64,000 bases of DNA, taken from assembly GCA_963931435.1 (NCBI GenBank), contig OZ007012.1, positions 1,302,001 to 1,366,000 of the forward strand, written 5' to 3'. Origin of the DNA: Coprousia sp963931435. Lineage in GTDB: Bacteria; Actinomycetota; Coriobacteriia; Coriobacteriales; Coriobacteriaceae. Below are positions 1 through 8,133 of this stretch, piece by piece. Position numbers and translations under genes: made by a program. Below the pieces are notes generated by a model, which searched no databases, had not been told where the DNA came from, and saw only the letters and a list, made by a program, of their open reading frames with translations. Each line of letters begins with the position of its first letter. The stretch's first letter is position 1.

Positions 1-728
1 GTCTCATCAGGCGTGGTGAGGCCGGGGAACTTCTCGGCATGAGCGTCCCAGTCGAACTTGCCGGAGTCCACGATGGCGCCGCCCACGGCCGCGCCGTGCC
101 CGTCCATGTACTTGGTGGTGGAGTGGGTCACGATGTCGGCGCCCCACTCGATCGGGCGGCACATGATGGGCGTGGGGAACGTGTTGTCCACGATCAGCGG
201 CACGCCGTGGGCATGGGCCGCGGTGGCAAAGCGCTCGATGTCGAGCACGTCGAGGGCGGGGTTGGCGATCGTCTCGCCGAAGACGGCCTTGGTGTTGGGG
301 CGGAAGGCCGCCTCGAGTTCCTCATCCGTGCAGTCGGGCGCCACGAAGGTGCTCTCGATGCCCATGCGGCGCATGGTGTGCGCGATGAGGTTGTAGGTGC
401 CGCCGTAGATGGCCGAGCTCGCCACCACGTGGTCGCCGGCGCCCATGATGTTGAACAGCGCGAAGAAGTTGGCCGCCTGGCCCGAGCTCGTCAGCATGCC
501 GGCGGTGCCGCCCTCGAGCTCGGCGATCTTGGCCGCCACGGCGTCGTTGGTGGGGTTCTGCAGGCGCGTGTAGAAGTAGCCCGCCTCCTCAAGGTCGAAG
601 AGGCGCCCCATGTGCTCGGAGGTATCGTACTTCCAGGTGGTTGACTGGTAGATGGGCACCTGGCGCGGCTCGCCGTCGCCGGGGCGGTATCCGCCCTGCA
701 CGCAGGTGGTTCCGATATGCTCTGCCAT
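1..728 (-). CDS. O-acetylhomoserine sulfhydrylase (partial, 3' end outside window)
   Basis: PLP enzyme of the Cys/Met metabolism family that makes homocysteine from O-acetylhomoserine and sulfide (or condenses it with cysteine-like donors). The start codon is complement 728-726, preceded by GAGGAGCCTCT as ribosome binding site. The reading frame runs off the left window edge after about 242 codons of an expected ~430. Seen: MAEHIGTTCVQGGYRPGDG at the N-terminus, TRLQNPTNDAVAAKIAELEG (family substrate loop), SSGQAANFFALFNI, a VIVDNTFPTP strand carrying the cofactor Asp, and HSTTKYMDGHG with the PLP-binding Lys. The family is certain; choosing O-acetylhomoserine over O-succinylhomoserine or cystathionine substrates is by resemblance only. 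It reads away from a ~350 bp upstream gap. Confidence 0.88.
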   Translation of the reverse strand, partial: MAEHIGTTCVQGGYRPGDGEPRQVPIYQSTTWKYDTSEHMGRLFDLEEAGYFYTRLQNPTNDAVAAKIAELEGGTAGMLTSSGQAANFFALFNIMGAGDHVVASSAIYGGTYNLIAHTMRRMGIESTFVAPDCTDEELEAAFRPNTKAVFGETIANPALDVLDIERFATAAHAHGVPLIVDNTFPTPIMCRPIEWGADIVTHSTTKYMDGHGAAVGGAIVDSGKFDWDAHAEKFPGLTTPDE

Positions 729-1082
729 AGAGGCTCCTCACACTCGATTGATAATCCAACTTGATAGCATAGCGCACCCGTCGCGCCCCCGATACCGAAA
801 CGGAGACCCGGAAACACGGCGGCAAAGCGATATGGTGCGAAGCGCGCACCGGACACGAACTCCGGAGACTCATCCCCCTGGCCAGATCGGTAAAACACCT
901 CATCATGGTGACAAAGACGGGGGAAGTCATTGCCTTGACACGCTGATCTTGGGCATCATGCGATCGAAGGCCGCAGCAGGGTGCGGAAACACCGAGCGCC
1001 ACGGCTTTTTTCATGTCGCGACATACTTATACTCGGCGCGACACAGTCGAAACTTGCATCCCATAACTCGGTAAGTTACCCC
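729..1082. other. intergenic leader with CGCGACA palindrome/repeats
   Basis: Gap of ~350 bases between the sulfhydrylase start and the end of the dTDP-glucose dehydratase gene, so it holds the sulfhydrylase promoter/leader and the dehydratase 3' end. A perfect 10-bp palindrome TGTCGCGACA lies at 1014-1023 and its half CGCGACA recurs at 1037-1043, exactly 20 bp further on. Between them is TATAAG/CTTATA (minus-strand -10-like, 1025-1030). I looked for a SAM or other known riboswitch in the minus-strand leader and did not recognise one. Confidence 0.4.
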
Positions 1083-2102
1083 TTATCGCCCCTGCGCGGC
1101 GTACCTCGCCTCGGTGGCGGCCTTCGCCGGGCGCCACCAGGCCTCGTTGTCGCGGTACCAGGCGATGGTGGAGGCGAGGCCCTCCGCGAAGTCCGTGTGC
1201 ACGGGCTCCCAGCCGAGCTCGCGGCGGAGCTTCGTCGGGTCGATCGCGTAGCGGCGGTCGTGGCCCGGGCGGTCGCGCACCCAGTCGAAGTCGTCCGGGT
1301 CGCGCCCGAACGCCTCGAGGATCGCGCGGAGCACGTCGATGTTGGAGCGCTCGCCGTCGGCGCCGATGAGGTAGGTCTCGCCGACGCGGCCCCTCGTGAG
1401 GACCGCCCAGACGGCGCTCGAGTGATCCTCGGTATGGATCCAGTCGCGGACGTTCAGCCCGTCGCCGTAGAGCTTCGGGCGGATGCCGTCGATCAGATTC
1501 GTGATCTGCCGGGGCATGAACTTCTCCACGTGCTGGTAGGGCCCGTAGTTGTTGGAGCAGTTGGAGATGGTGGCGCGCACGCCGTAGGTGCGGACCCAGG
1601 CGCGCACGAGCATGTCCGAGGCCGCCTTGGTGCTCGAGTACGGGCTGGAGGGGTGGTACGGCGTCTCCTCGGTGAAGCGCGCCGGGTCGTCGAGGGCGAG
1701 GTCGCCGTAGACCTCGTCGGTCGAGACGTGGTGGAGGCGGACATCGTATTTCCGGCACGCCTCCAGCAGGCGGAAGGTCCCCTCCACGTTGGTGCGCAGG
1801 AACGGCTCGGGGTCGGCGATGGAGTTGTCGTTGTGGGACTCCGCGGCGTAGTGCACGATCGCGTCATGGCCGGGGACGATCCGGTCGAGCAGCTCCGCGT
1901 CGCAGACGTCGCCCACGACGAGCTCCACGCGGTCCTCCGGCAGCTCCGCTATGTTCTCGGGGTTGCCGGCGTAGGTGAGCTTGTCGAGCACCGTCACGTG
2001 CACGCCGGGGCGGTTCTCGACCACCCAGCGCACGAAGTTGCTGCCGATGAAGCCGCAGCCGCCGGTGACGATGATGTTGGCGGGATTGAAAACCTCAGCC
2101 AT
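1083..2102 (-). CDS. rfbB: dTDP-glucose 4,6-dehydratase
   Basis: Converts dTDP-glucose to dTDP-4-keto-6-deoxyglucose, the second step towards dTDP-rhamnose and related deoxysugars. 339 aa from the ATG at 2102, chosen over an in-frame start 12 codons upstream because AGGGGAG sits just before it. Seen: the Rossmann NAD loop TGGCGFIGSNF near residue 10, HVSTDEVYGDL with the Thr-Asp-Glu catalytic triad of the RmlB subgroup, and YSSTKAASD with the Tyr-x3-Lys pair; length is normal for RmlB. It stands alone: no rmlA, rmlC or rmlD is in the window, so it may serve a pathway encoded elsewhere or be a remnant of a moved polysaccharide locus. Confidence 0.93.
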   Translation of the reverse strand: MAEVFNPANIIVTGGCGFIGSNFVRWVVENRPGVHVTVLDKLTYAGNPENIAELPEDRVELVVGDVCDAELLDRIVPGHDAIVHYAAESHNDNSIADPEPFLRTNVEGTFRLLEACRKYDVRLHHVSTDEVYGDLALDDPARFTEETPYHPSSPYSSTKAASDMLVRAWVRTYGVRATISNCSNNYGPYQHVEKFMPRQITNLIDGIRPKLYGDGLNVRDWIHTEDHSSAVWAVLTRGRVGETYLIGADGERSNIDVLRAILEAFGRDPDDFDWVRDRPGHDRRYAIDPTKLRRELGWEPVHTDFAEGLASTIAWYRDNEAWWRPAKAATEARYAAQGR

Positions 2103-2204
2103 CGCACTCCCCTGTCGGAAGGAAAGATGAACTTGCATTCCAGCTTCCGACCCTCAAGGCAGCGTTGAGGACCCAAGGCAAACGCGCGCCCCTCTTCCGA
2201 ATGA

Positions 2205-2993
2205 TTAAAGACCCTTGAAGGCGATGGCAACCGAGATGGCTATAGCCAAAGCCGCCAAGGCCCACAGGGCGAAGCAGACGGATTTCCTCTCCGACTTGAG
2301 AACGAGGACGATTATTCCAGCGAGGAACGCGAAGCTTCCCATGGTGGCGAGATCGACCACGACGATCAGCATGGCCGCCTCGTTGGCAGCGAGGAGCTGC
2401 ACGTTGATGTTCACCAAGCTGAATATGGCGGCAAAGATGGCCATGAGCGCGAGAACGTTGCCGTACATACGCTTCTCGATGCCCTTGACCTCGTCTTCCT
2501 TCTTCTCCAGCTTCTTGATATCCGAAGCATAGATATCGGAGTAGCCACCGAGGCCCCGGTAATCGAACTCATCGCTGAACGCGCCATGATAGGGATGCTC
2601 GACGACGCCCCCGACATCTTCAAAGGTGATCTGAGCGATTCCCTTCGCCGTATCGAGGACGATCTCATCGGCGCTCACGTTGGACACACGAAAATACACG
2701 ACCGTTTCGTGGCCGGGAAAATACAGCGGGGCATCCAGCGCAAGACCCTGACGCATGCGCGAGTTTCGCAGCAGCACGCGCGCGACGAGATCCCCTGGGA
2801 GATGGATCGACTCGCGCGCGGCGACGAAAACTGAATCCCCTGGTTGTAGCACGGCCTCCGCCGACTTGCCGTCGTTCGTATAGAATGCCGCCGTCGAAAG
2901 GTCATAGGAAACAGGGCCGAGGTTCCGCTCGTCGGCATTTGACAGAACCCCGCTCTTGATAAGCTCCCTGATCCTGCTGTCCGCAAGCACCAT
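2205..2993 (-). CDS. dCTP deaminase-like domain fused to membrane helices
   Basis: 262 aa; function unknown. Residues 1-130 look like the dCTP deaminase/dUTPase fold: LGPVSYDL (25-32), ARESIHLPGDLVARVLLRNS (59-78), RQGL and YFPG (81-94), then AQITFE (120-125). Compared from memory with E. coli Dcd, the Arg of the RSSLARLGL motif is kept (R81), its first Ser is Asn (N77), and the catalytic Glu region is VVYFRV with no acidic residue. A charged, probably coiled segment (157-176) leads to hydrophobic stretches at about 179-203, 206-233 and 239-259. The start is supported by GAGGAGGCGCTT before ATG. Base composition differs from neighbours: 2461-2520 has 30 G/C of 60. It is a monocistron next to an IS. 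A membrane-anchored nucleotide sensor or effector is an inference. Confidence 0.7.
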   Translation of the reverse strand: MVLADSRIRELIKSGVLSNADERNLGPVSYDLSTAAFYTNDGKSAEAVLQPGDSVFVAARESIHLPGDLVARVLLRNSRMRQGLALDAPLYFPGHETVVYFRVSNVSADEIVLDTAKGIAQITFEDVGGVVEHPYHGAFSDEFDYRGLGGYSDIYASDIKKLEKKEDEVKGIEKRMYGNVLALMAIFAAIFSLVNINVQLLAANEAAMLIVVVDLATMGSFAFLAGIIVLVLKSERKSVCFALWALAALAIAISVAIAFKGL

Positions 2994-3121
2994 AAGCGCC
3001 TCCTCAACGACTTGGCACAGCAGTATAGCACGGGACGCAAAGCATCACAGACAGTGCAGTTCGCCATGTCAACCCCGGCAGACGGGACCCAACCTATCGC
3101 ACACCGCCCTTATCTACAACC

Positions 3122-4456
3122 GGTAACGTACAATTTCTTGCGCACTTTGACAGCGGCATAGCGTCCAGATAGAGAGGAGGGCACGGCCCGCCCCGGTATG
3201 ATTCGAGTTGTCGAGGCAAGAAGCATATTGGAGGAGAGCCATGCCCGAGCCCATCGTAACACTGAACGAGGAGTCCCTGAGGTCCGACCTGCGCGAGCTG
3301 GTGAGGAGGACGGACGAGGAGATGCTCAACGGCCTTCTGGACGAGGAGGCGGGCGACCTCGTCGGCGCCGAGCGCCACGGGCGCACCGCCGAGCGGGAGG
3401 CCTACCGCGCCGGCCACTACGAGCGGAGCCTGACCACGTCGTCCGGCGAGGTCACGATCCATATGCCCAGGCTCGAGGGCATGGGGTCCACCACGGCGAC
3501 CATCGAGCGCTGCCGGCGCCGGGAGACGAGCGTCGAGGAGGCCATGATCGAGATGCGCCTCGCGGGCGTCCCGACCCGCGGGATCGAGGACGCCTCCGAG
3601 GTCCTCTGGGGCTCCAGCGTCTCGGCTGCCACCGTCTCGAACCTCAACGAGAAGGCGTTCGCCTCGGTCGAGGAGCGGAGCGACCGCCCCCTCGAGCGCG
3701 CCTGCCCCTACGCCTGCGTCGACGGGATCTACCTCAAGCGCAGCTGGGGAGGCTCATGCGAGAACGTCGCCGTGATGGTCGCCATCGGCGTGAACGACGA
3801 CGGCCGCCGCGAGGTCATCGGCGCCGCCGAGGGGTTCACCGAGTCCGCGAGTGCTGGCGGGGGCTCCTCTCGTGGCTGAGGTCGCGCGGGCTGCGCGGCG
3901 TCCGCATGCTCGCCGGCGACAAGGCGGCCGGGATGGTCGGCTCGATCGCCGAGGTGTTCCCGGGGGCGGCGTACCAGAGGTGCACCGTCCACTTCTACCG
4001 CAACGTGCTGGCCAGGGTGCCCAAGTCCAAGCGGCCGAGGGTCGCCGCGATGCTGAAGGCCATCCATGCGATGGAGTCGCGCGAGGCGGCCGAGGCCAAG
4101 GCGCTCGAGGTCGCGTCCGAGCTGGAGGCCTCGAGGCTCAGGGAGGCCGCCAAGGTGGTACGCGAGGGCTTCGCCGAGACCCTGACCTGCACGCGCCTCC
4201 CCCGCGAGCACCGGCGGCGCATGCGCACCGACGACGCCATCGAGCGCCTGAACCGGGAGATCCGCAGGCGCACCCGCGTGGTCGGTACGTTCCCCGACGG
4301 GAGGAGCGCCCTCATGCTCGTGACCGCGAGGCTCAAGCGCGTCGCCGAGAGCGAGCGGGGCTCCCGCCGCCACCTGGACGCGGCGCTGCTGGAGGAGGCG
4401 CACCGGGAGGCGGGCAGATAGGGCTGTCCGAAAGTGCGCAAGAATCTTGACGGTGC
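3122..4456 (+). mobile_element. IS256-family insertion sequence
   Basis: About 1.33 kb with one transposase region. Inverted ends are visible: TTCTTGCGCACTTT at 3135-3148 followed by GACAGC, and its reverse complement inside 4423-4444 (the right copy has two extra bases before GGACAGC). Similarity continues weakly outward (GG.A.CGT), so the outer limits at about 3122 and 4456 are estimates. I did not find a convincing 8-9 bp target duplication, so insertion may be old or the ends slightly different. The transposase is frameshifted, so this copy is probably dead unless acted on in trans. Confidence 0.75.
3241..4421 (+). pseudogene. IS256-family (mutator) transposase, frameshifted
   Basis: DDE transposase read in two frames. 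The first part (3241 to about 3849) shows GVPTRGIEDASEVLWG and the first catalytic Asp in YACVDGIYLKR. The second part (about 3849-4421) shows ECWRGLLSWLRSRGL, LAGDKAAGM with the second Asp, YQRCTVHFYRN, and ERLNREIRRRTRVVGTFPDG with the catalytic Glu. The family motif EGFTESAECWR is split: the sequence reads gcg-agt where gcg-gag is expected, so one G is missing at about 3849. IS256 elements are not known for programmed frameshifting and no slippery run is present, so a deletion (or an assembly error) is more likely. Start ATG 3241 follows GGAGGAGAGCC. Confidence 0.85.
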
Positions 4457-4550
4457 CGAGTACGAAATCCTTACAAAGGCGCCGCGTGGACCATGTATAA
4501 TCCCCATAGGTTTGGGTTTGTGAAACGTGTACCTTTTCAGGCATCCCGCG

Positions 4551-5186
4551 CTAGAATTCGGCGAAGACGGGTGCGGATACCTCGAGCTGCACGCGGCCCG
4601 CCATGAGCTCGGTCAGCGCCGTGCGGAAGGCCTCCTCGGCGCCGGCGCGGAACACCGCGTGGATGCAGACATCGGCCGCGAAATCGCTCGAGGCCACCTT
4701 GCCGCCTGCCTGCTCCACCAGCTTGACCGCCTGCTCGAAGCGCGCGTAGTCGACGCGCGCATCTACATGGGTGACGAGCGTCATCTCCACCAGATCGCCC
4801 GCCGCGCGCGCCGCCTCGACGGCCGCCTGGGCCGCCGCCGTGTAGGCGCGCACCAAACCCCCCGGCCCCAGGAGCGTCCCGCCGAAGTAGCGCGTGGTGA
4901 CGCAGCAGACGTCGCGAAGCCCCGCCCCGCGCAGCACCTCCAGCGTGGGCATGCCGCTCGTGCGCTGGGGCTCGCCGTCGTCGCTCGCGCGCTCGGTGCC
5001 GTCGGCCAGGATCCAGGCGGGCACGTTGTGCCGCGCGTCGAAGTGCCGGGCGCGGACCGCCGCCTGGTGCGCCGCCGCCTGGGCCTCGGTTTCAACGTGC
5101 ACGAGCTGCGCGATAAAGCGGCTCTTGCGATCGGTGAACTCGCCCGTCGCCTCGACGCCGGTCCGAACGGTGATGTAGCTATCCAC
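4551..5186 (-). CDS. YigZ/IMPACT family protein
   Basis: 211 aa from a GTG start at 5186, preferred because GGAGGGG precedes it by 6 bases and VDSYITVRTG matches the usual YigZ N-terminus; upstream in-frame codons do not look coding. Seen: the IMPACT signature DDGEPQRTSGMPTLEVLRG (about residues 68-87) and TTRYFGGTLLGPGGLVRAY (97-115), then a C-terminal ferredoxin-like YigZ/EF-G-like domain. The family binds nucleic acid or ribosomes; the eukaryotic member IMPACT modulates Gcn2, but the bacterial role is not settled. The gene is transcribed alone, with its 3' end facing the IS element. Confidence 0.88.
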   Translation of the reverse strand: MDSYITVRTGVEATGEFTDRKSRFIAQLVHVETEAQAAAHQAAVRARHFDARHNVPAWILADGTERASDDGEPQRTSGMPTLEVLRGAGLRDVCCVTTRYFGGTLLGPGGLVRAYTAAAQAAVEAARAAGDLVEMTLVTHVDARVDYARFEQAVKLVEQAGGKVASSDFAADVCIHAVFRAGAEEAFRTALTELMAGRVQLEVSAPVFAEF

Positions 5187-5379
5187 GGCAGCCCCTCCGC
5201 TTCCGTCGCGCCGCGCGGCGCGCATGCCCAATGCTGCCCAACCAGTATAGATGAGCCCCGGGCGGACATGAACGCGCAGGCGCGCCGCCGCAGGGAGCGG
5301 CGACGCGCCTGGAAGGTCGAAAAAGGGGCCCAAGCAGACCGAACCCAGAGACAGGGGTCAGCGTGGCAAGGGCCCGTCC

Positions 5380-7281
5380 TTACGCCTCGGCGTCATCGGA
5401 TGAGGAGGCGCCCTCCGCTCCGTCGCGGCGGGCATGGGTCTTGCCGGCGTAGATGGACGTCGCGCCGAAGGTCGCCAGGCTCGCGCTCGCCAGCACGCCG
5501 ATGGTCACCAGGTCGCCGGTGTGGGGCATGGCGTCCGCAGGCGCATCGTCACCGCCCGACGTGGGGGTCGGAGTGGTCTTGGGATCCGCAGGGTCCTCTT
5601 CCGGGGTGGTCTTCCCGTCGTCATCGGTCTTCTCGGCAGGGTCCTCGGTCTTCTGGGGATCCTTGCTCTCGTCGTCGTCCTTCTTGTCGGATTCGTCGTC
5701 GTCCTTCTTGTCGGACCCGTCGTCGGTCGAATCGTTGCCGGAGGCATCGTCCCCGTTCGAGGTAACGCCGTTGGAGCCGTTCGCGGCCGGGAGCTCGGGG
5801 GTGGAGGGCGCTATGACGTTGGAGCCGCCGCCCGCGCTCCCCTCGGAGCCCGTGCCGTTGGAATCGGAACCGGAACCGGAGTTGGGCCCGCCGTTATCGG
5901 ACGCGCCTCCGTTGGACGAGGAGCCGCCCGATGCGCTGCCGCCGTCGGAGGCGTCGCCCGAGCCGTTGGTCGAGCCGGCGCCGTCATCGGAGACGTTGTT
6001 GTCGGAACCGTTCCCGTCGGAGACATCGTCGCCCGAGCCGTTGTTGCCGGCGTCATCGCCGCCGGAGACGATGCCGTTGGAGCCGCTGTTGCCGGCGCTG
6101 TCGCCGCCGGAGACGATGCCGTTGGAGCCACCGTTGCCGGCGCCGTCATCACCCGCGGCACCACCGCCGTTGGATCCGGCATTGCCGTCGGTCGCACCCT
6201 CATCGGCCGCGCCGCCATCCGTGCCCGCATCGCCCGCGACGTCGCCCTGGGCGCCGTCGTCGCCGGCGGGCTCATCGACCACCGCATCGTCATCGGGCTG
6301 GGTGGCGCCCGCCGCGGCCTCGTCCTCGGCGATGTAGGCCAAACACGTCGCGCGCTCCTTCTCGTAGCGGTTCACGTAGCTCTGATAATACGGCGTGTCG
6401 GGCAGGTAGTCCGCAAGCGCCTGCGGAAACGCGTCCACTATGGCGTTCACCATCTCGCGGTCCGTCATGTCGTTCGTGAGGTTCACGGGCCCCAGGATGT
6501 AGTGCACGCCACCCACGCCGAACAGGTTGGTGAGGCTCCACACGAGCCCCTTCACGCAGTCGGCGCGCCCCTCCATCGAGATCCCGCGGCTGGCGAGCCA
6601 GCTCTCGGTGGGGCGGTAGTAGTTGGAGATGGCGTACTCGTCCTGCAACGCGGCGAAGAGCGTGGGATTCGCTGCGTAAGCCGCGTGCCAGGCGGAGTCC
6701 GCCAGCTCGCCGATGTCGGTCAGGCGGCCCGTCGCGGCGTCGTACATCGACACGCGCGCATCGGAGAGCTCGTAGGCGCGCTCCAGCACGGCGTTGAACA
6801 TCGAGAACGTCGAGGGGTCGTAGCCCACGCAGTAGCGCATGAAGCTCACGAGCGAGTGGCGGCGGTCGAACTGGTAGTAGCCCAGGGCGTTGTAGCCGTC
6901 GCCGTAGCTGAAGCCCTGGTCGTAGTTCTTGCCGCTCTCGTAGAGCGTGAAGTACTTCATCTCGTCCGAGACGGGCTGGAGCGTGGCGCGCGCCGCGGAG
7001 AGCGGGCTGATGGCAGCGGCGATCGAGGAGCCGACGGTTCCCTGGTAGGCCTCCAAGCGGTCCACCTCGGCGGGCACGGCGGCCTCGGCGGAGGCGCCGT
7101 CTGGCGCATCCGAGGAGGTACCGGCAGCGGCGACGCCCCCGTCTGTTGCGGCAGCGCCTTCTGCGGCGGAATCGGCCGCCTGGTCGGCCGGCTGCGCGAA
7201 GGCCGCGGCGGGAGCCGAGGCGGCGCCGAGCGTGAATGCGAGCGAGAGCCCCGCGACGAGGGCGCGTGAGCGGTTGAGCAT
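5380..7281 (-). CDS. sortase-type surface protein with N-terminal lysozyme-like domain
   Basis: 633 aa, start backed by AAGGAGGAAGAC. Residues 1-29 form a Sec signal peptide (cleavage likely after AFA). Residues ~105-320 form a compact domain with FTLYESGKNYDQGFSYGDGY, LGYYQFDRRHSL and DCVKGLVWSLTNLFG, which resembles the C-terminal domain of VgrG3-like proteins (a putative peptidoglycan-cleaving fold); E115 is a possible catalytic acid. Residues ~335-580 are a Gly/Asn/Ser/Asp linker that turns Lys/Asp/Thr-rich, as expected for a wall-spanning stalk. The C-terminus has MPHTG (585-589), a hydrophobic helix, then KTHARR, i.e. a non-canonical LPxTG sorting signal, followed by an unusual acidic tail. 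No sortase gene is in the window. The enzymatic assignment is tentative; the surface location is well supported. Confidence 0.75.
   Translation of the reverse strand: MLNRSRALVAGLSLAFTLGAASAPAAAFAQPADQAADSAAEGAAATDGGVAAAGTSSDAPDGASAEAAVPAEVDRLEAYQGTVGSSIAAAISPLSAARATLQPVSDEMKYFTLYESGKNYDQGFSYGDGYNALGYYQFDRRHSLVSFMRYCVGYDPSTFSMFNAVLERAYELSDARVSMYDAATGRLTDIGELADSAWHAAYAANPTLFAALQDEYAISNYYRPTESWLASRGISMEGRADCVKGLVWSLTNLFGVGGVHYILGPVNLTNDMTDREMVNAIVDAFPQALADYLPDTPYYQSYVNRYEKERATCLAYIAEDEAAAGATQPDDDAVVDEPAGDDGAQGDVAGDAGTDGGAADEGATDGNAGSNGGGAAGDDGAGNGGSNGIVSGGDSAGNSGSNGIVSGGDDAGNNGSGDDVSDGNGSDNNVSDDGAGSTNGSGDASDGGSASGGSSSNGGASDNGGPNSGSGSDSNGTGSEGSAGGGSNVIAPSTPELPAANGSNGVTSNGDDASGNDSTDDGSDKKDDDESDKKDDDESKDPQKTEDPAEKTDDDGKTTPEEDPADPKTTPTPTSGGDDAPADAMPHTGDLVTIGVLASASLATFGATSIYAGKTHARRDGAEGASSSDDAEA
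6043..6132 (-). repeat. two tandem 45-bp units inside the surface-protein linker
   Basis: Unit 1 is 6043-6087 and unit 2 is 6088-6132; each encodes 15 residues containing GSNGIVSGGD. Only a few bases differ between units, so this stretch is likely to expand or contract by slippage and change stalk length. Related but diverged units flank it. Confidence 0.8.
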
Positions 7282-7481
7282 GTCTTCCTCCTTGATCTGC
7301 GGCGTGACGCCTTGTGCGTGTGCGGTGCGATCGGATCAGTCGCACAAGGGGGTTGGCAACCATACTGACCGCCACCCCGCTCCCAAATCAAGGGAATCTC
7401 AGGGTCACCATGAAATTCAATTAAGGTTGAAGTTGAGGTCGAAGGCGCGGCGGACGCCCGGCGCGCCCCCGGGCGGCGCGC

Positions 7482-7922
7482 TCAGGCGGAGGGCCCGAGG
7501 CGCAGGTCGATCTCGGGCACGCGGGCGAGCTCGGCGAGCGTCACGCCGTCGACGTAGCGCTCGATGACCTCGTCGAGCCCCGTCCAGAACTTCACCGTGG
7601 AGCACAGGCCCGCGCGGTAGCACGCCCCCTCGATGCCCTCGCAGGCCACGGGCGCCGTCGTGCCCTCGGCCGCGCGCAGGATGTCGCCCGCGCGGATCTC
7701 CTCGGCCGGGCGGGCGAGCACGTAGCCCCCGCCCTTGCCGCGGACGCTCCGCAGAAGCCCCGCCTGCATGAGCGGACGCACGAGCTGCTCCAGGTACTTG
7801 AGCGAGATGTCCTCCCCCGCCGCGACCTCGCGCAGCGCAACCTTGTGGCCCGCCTCGTCGCCGAACGCGGCGATGTAGATCATGAGGCGCAGCGCGTAGC
7901 GCCCCTTGGACGATATGAGCAC
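7482..7922 (-). CDS. Rrf2-family iron-sulfur regulator of suf
   Basis: 146 aa from a GTG at 7922 (AAGGGAGGTGCC before it; VLISSKGRYALRLM is the typical N-terminus). Winged-helix DNA-binding domain with EDISLKYLEQLVRPL (recognition region) and SVRGKGGGYVLARP (wing). Three cysteines, CEGIEGACYRAGLC, sit where IscR binds its cluster, with spacing Cx6Cx5C versus Cx5Cx5C in E. coli IscR, so a redox or cluster-sensing role is likely. It is divergent from sufCBDSU across ~210 bp and is inferred to control both itself and the operon in response to Fe-S status. Confidence 0.88.
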   Translation of the reverse strand: MLISSKGRYALRLMIYIAAFGDEAGHKVALREVAAGEDISLKYLEQLVRPLMQAGLLRSVRGKGGGYVLARPAEEIRAGDILRAAEGTTAPVACEGIEGACYRAGLCSTVKFWTGLDEVIERYVDGVTLAELARVPEIDLRLGPSA

Positions 7923-7979
7923 GGCACCTCCCTTGCCTCGATCTGCCGGATATGGGCGCCGCCGCACGGGCGCCGCCGT

Positions 7980-8001
7980 ATTCCTAGTGAATCAGTCGGA
8001 T
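7980..8001. promoter_or_regulatory. candidate Rrf2 operator in the divergent rrf2-suf region
   Basis: The stretch ATTCCTAGTGA/ATCAGTCGGAT contains two related half-sites in opposite orientation (ATTCCTAGTGA and, on the other strand, ATCCGACTGA), an imperfect dyad of the general kind bound by IscR/Rrf2 proteins. On the minus strand it overlaps a perfect TATAAT (8005-8000) for rrf2, and on the plus strand it lies just upstream of the suf -35. The binding role is inferred from position and symmetry. Confidence 0.4.
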
Positions 8002-8007
8002 TATATC

Positions 8008-8035
8008 TTGACTTGCACCGCGAACATCTTATCTT
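8008..8035 (+). promoter_or_regulatory. suf operon promoter
   Basis: TTGACT (8008-8013), a 16-base spacer, then TATCTT (8030-8035). It is in one of the few A+T-rich stretches here, ~100 bases before the sufC start, giving an untranslated leader of about 90 bases. Confidence 0.5.
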
Positions 8036-8133
8036 TATTCCCAGAGAATTGATAGGGTTTATCCGCCGCGGCGGCCCGCGACCACGCGGAGCCGGCCCCG
8101 CGACGGCCGACCCGACGGCGAGAAAGGTACCCT

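Noticed and set aside
729..1000. SAM or other sulfur riboswitch upstream of the sulfhydrylase
   Set aside because: None of the SAM-I core sequences is present on the minus strand; only simple stems were seen.
3100..4480. Target-site duplication of the IS
   Set aside because: Flanks share only loose CCTTA-type similarity, not an 8-9 bp direct repeat.
6000..6180. CRISPR-like array
   Set aside because: Repeats are contiguous, in frame and inside a low-complexity coding linker; no spacers.
5434..7269. Plus-strand frames opposite the surface protein gene
   Set aside because: Valine/Gly/Arg or Pro/Ser repeats that only mirror the low-complexity linker; no ribosome site and no motif.
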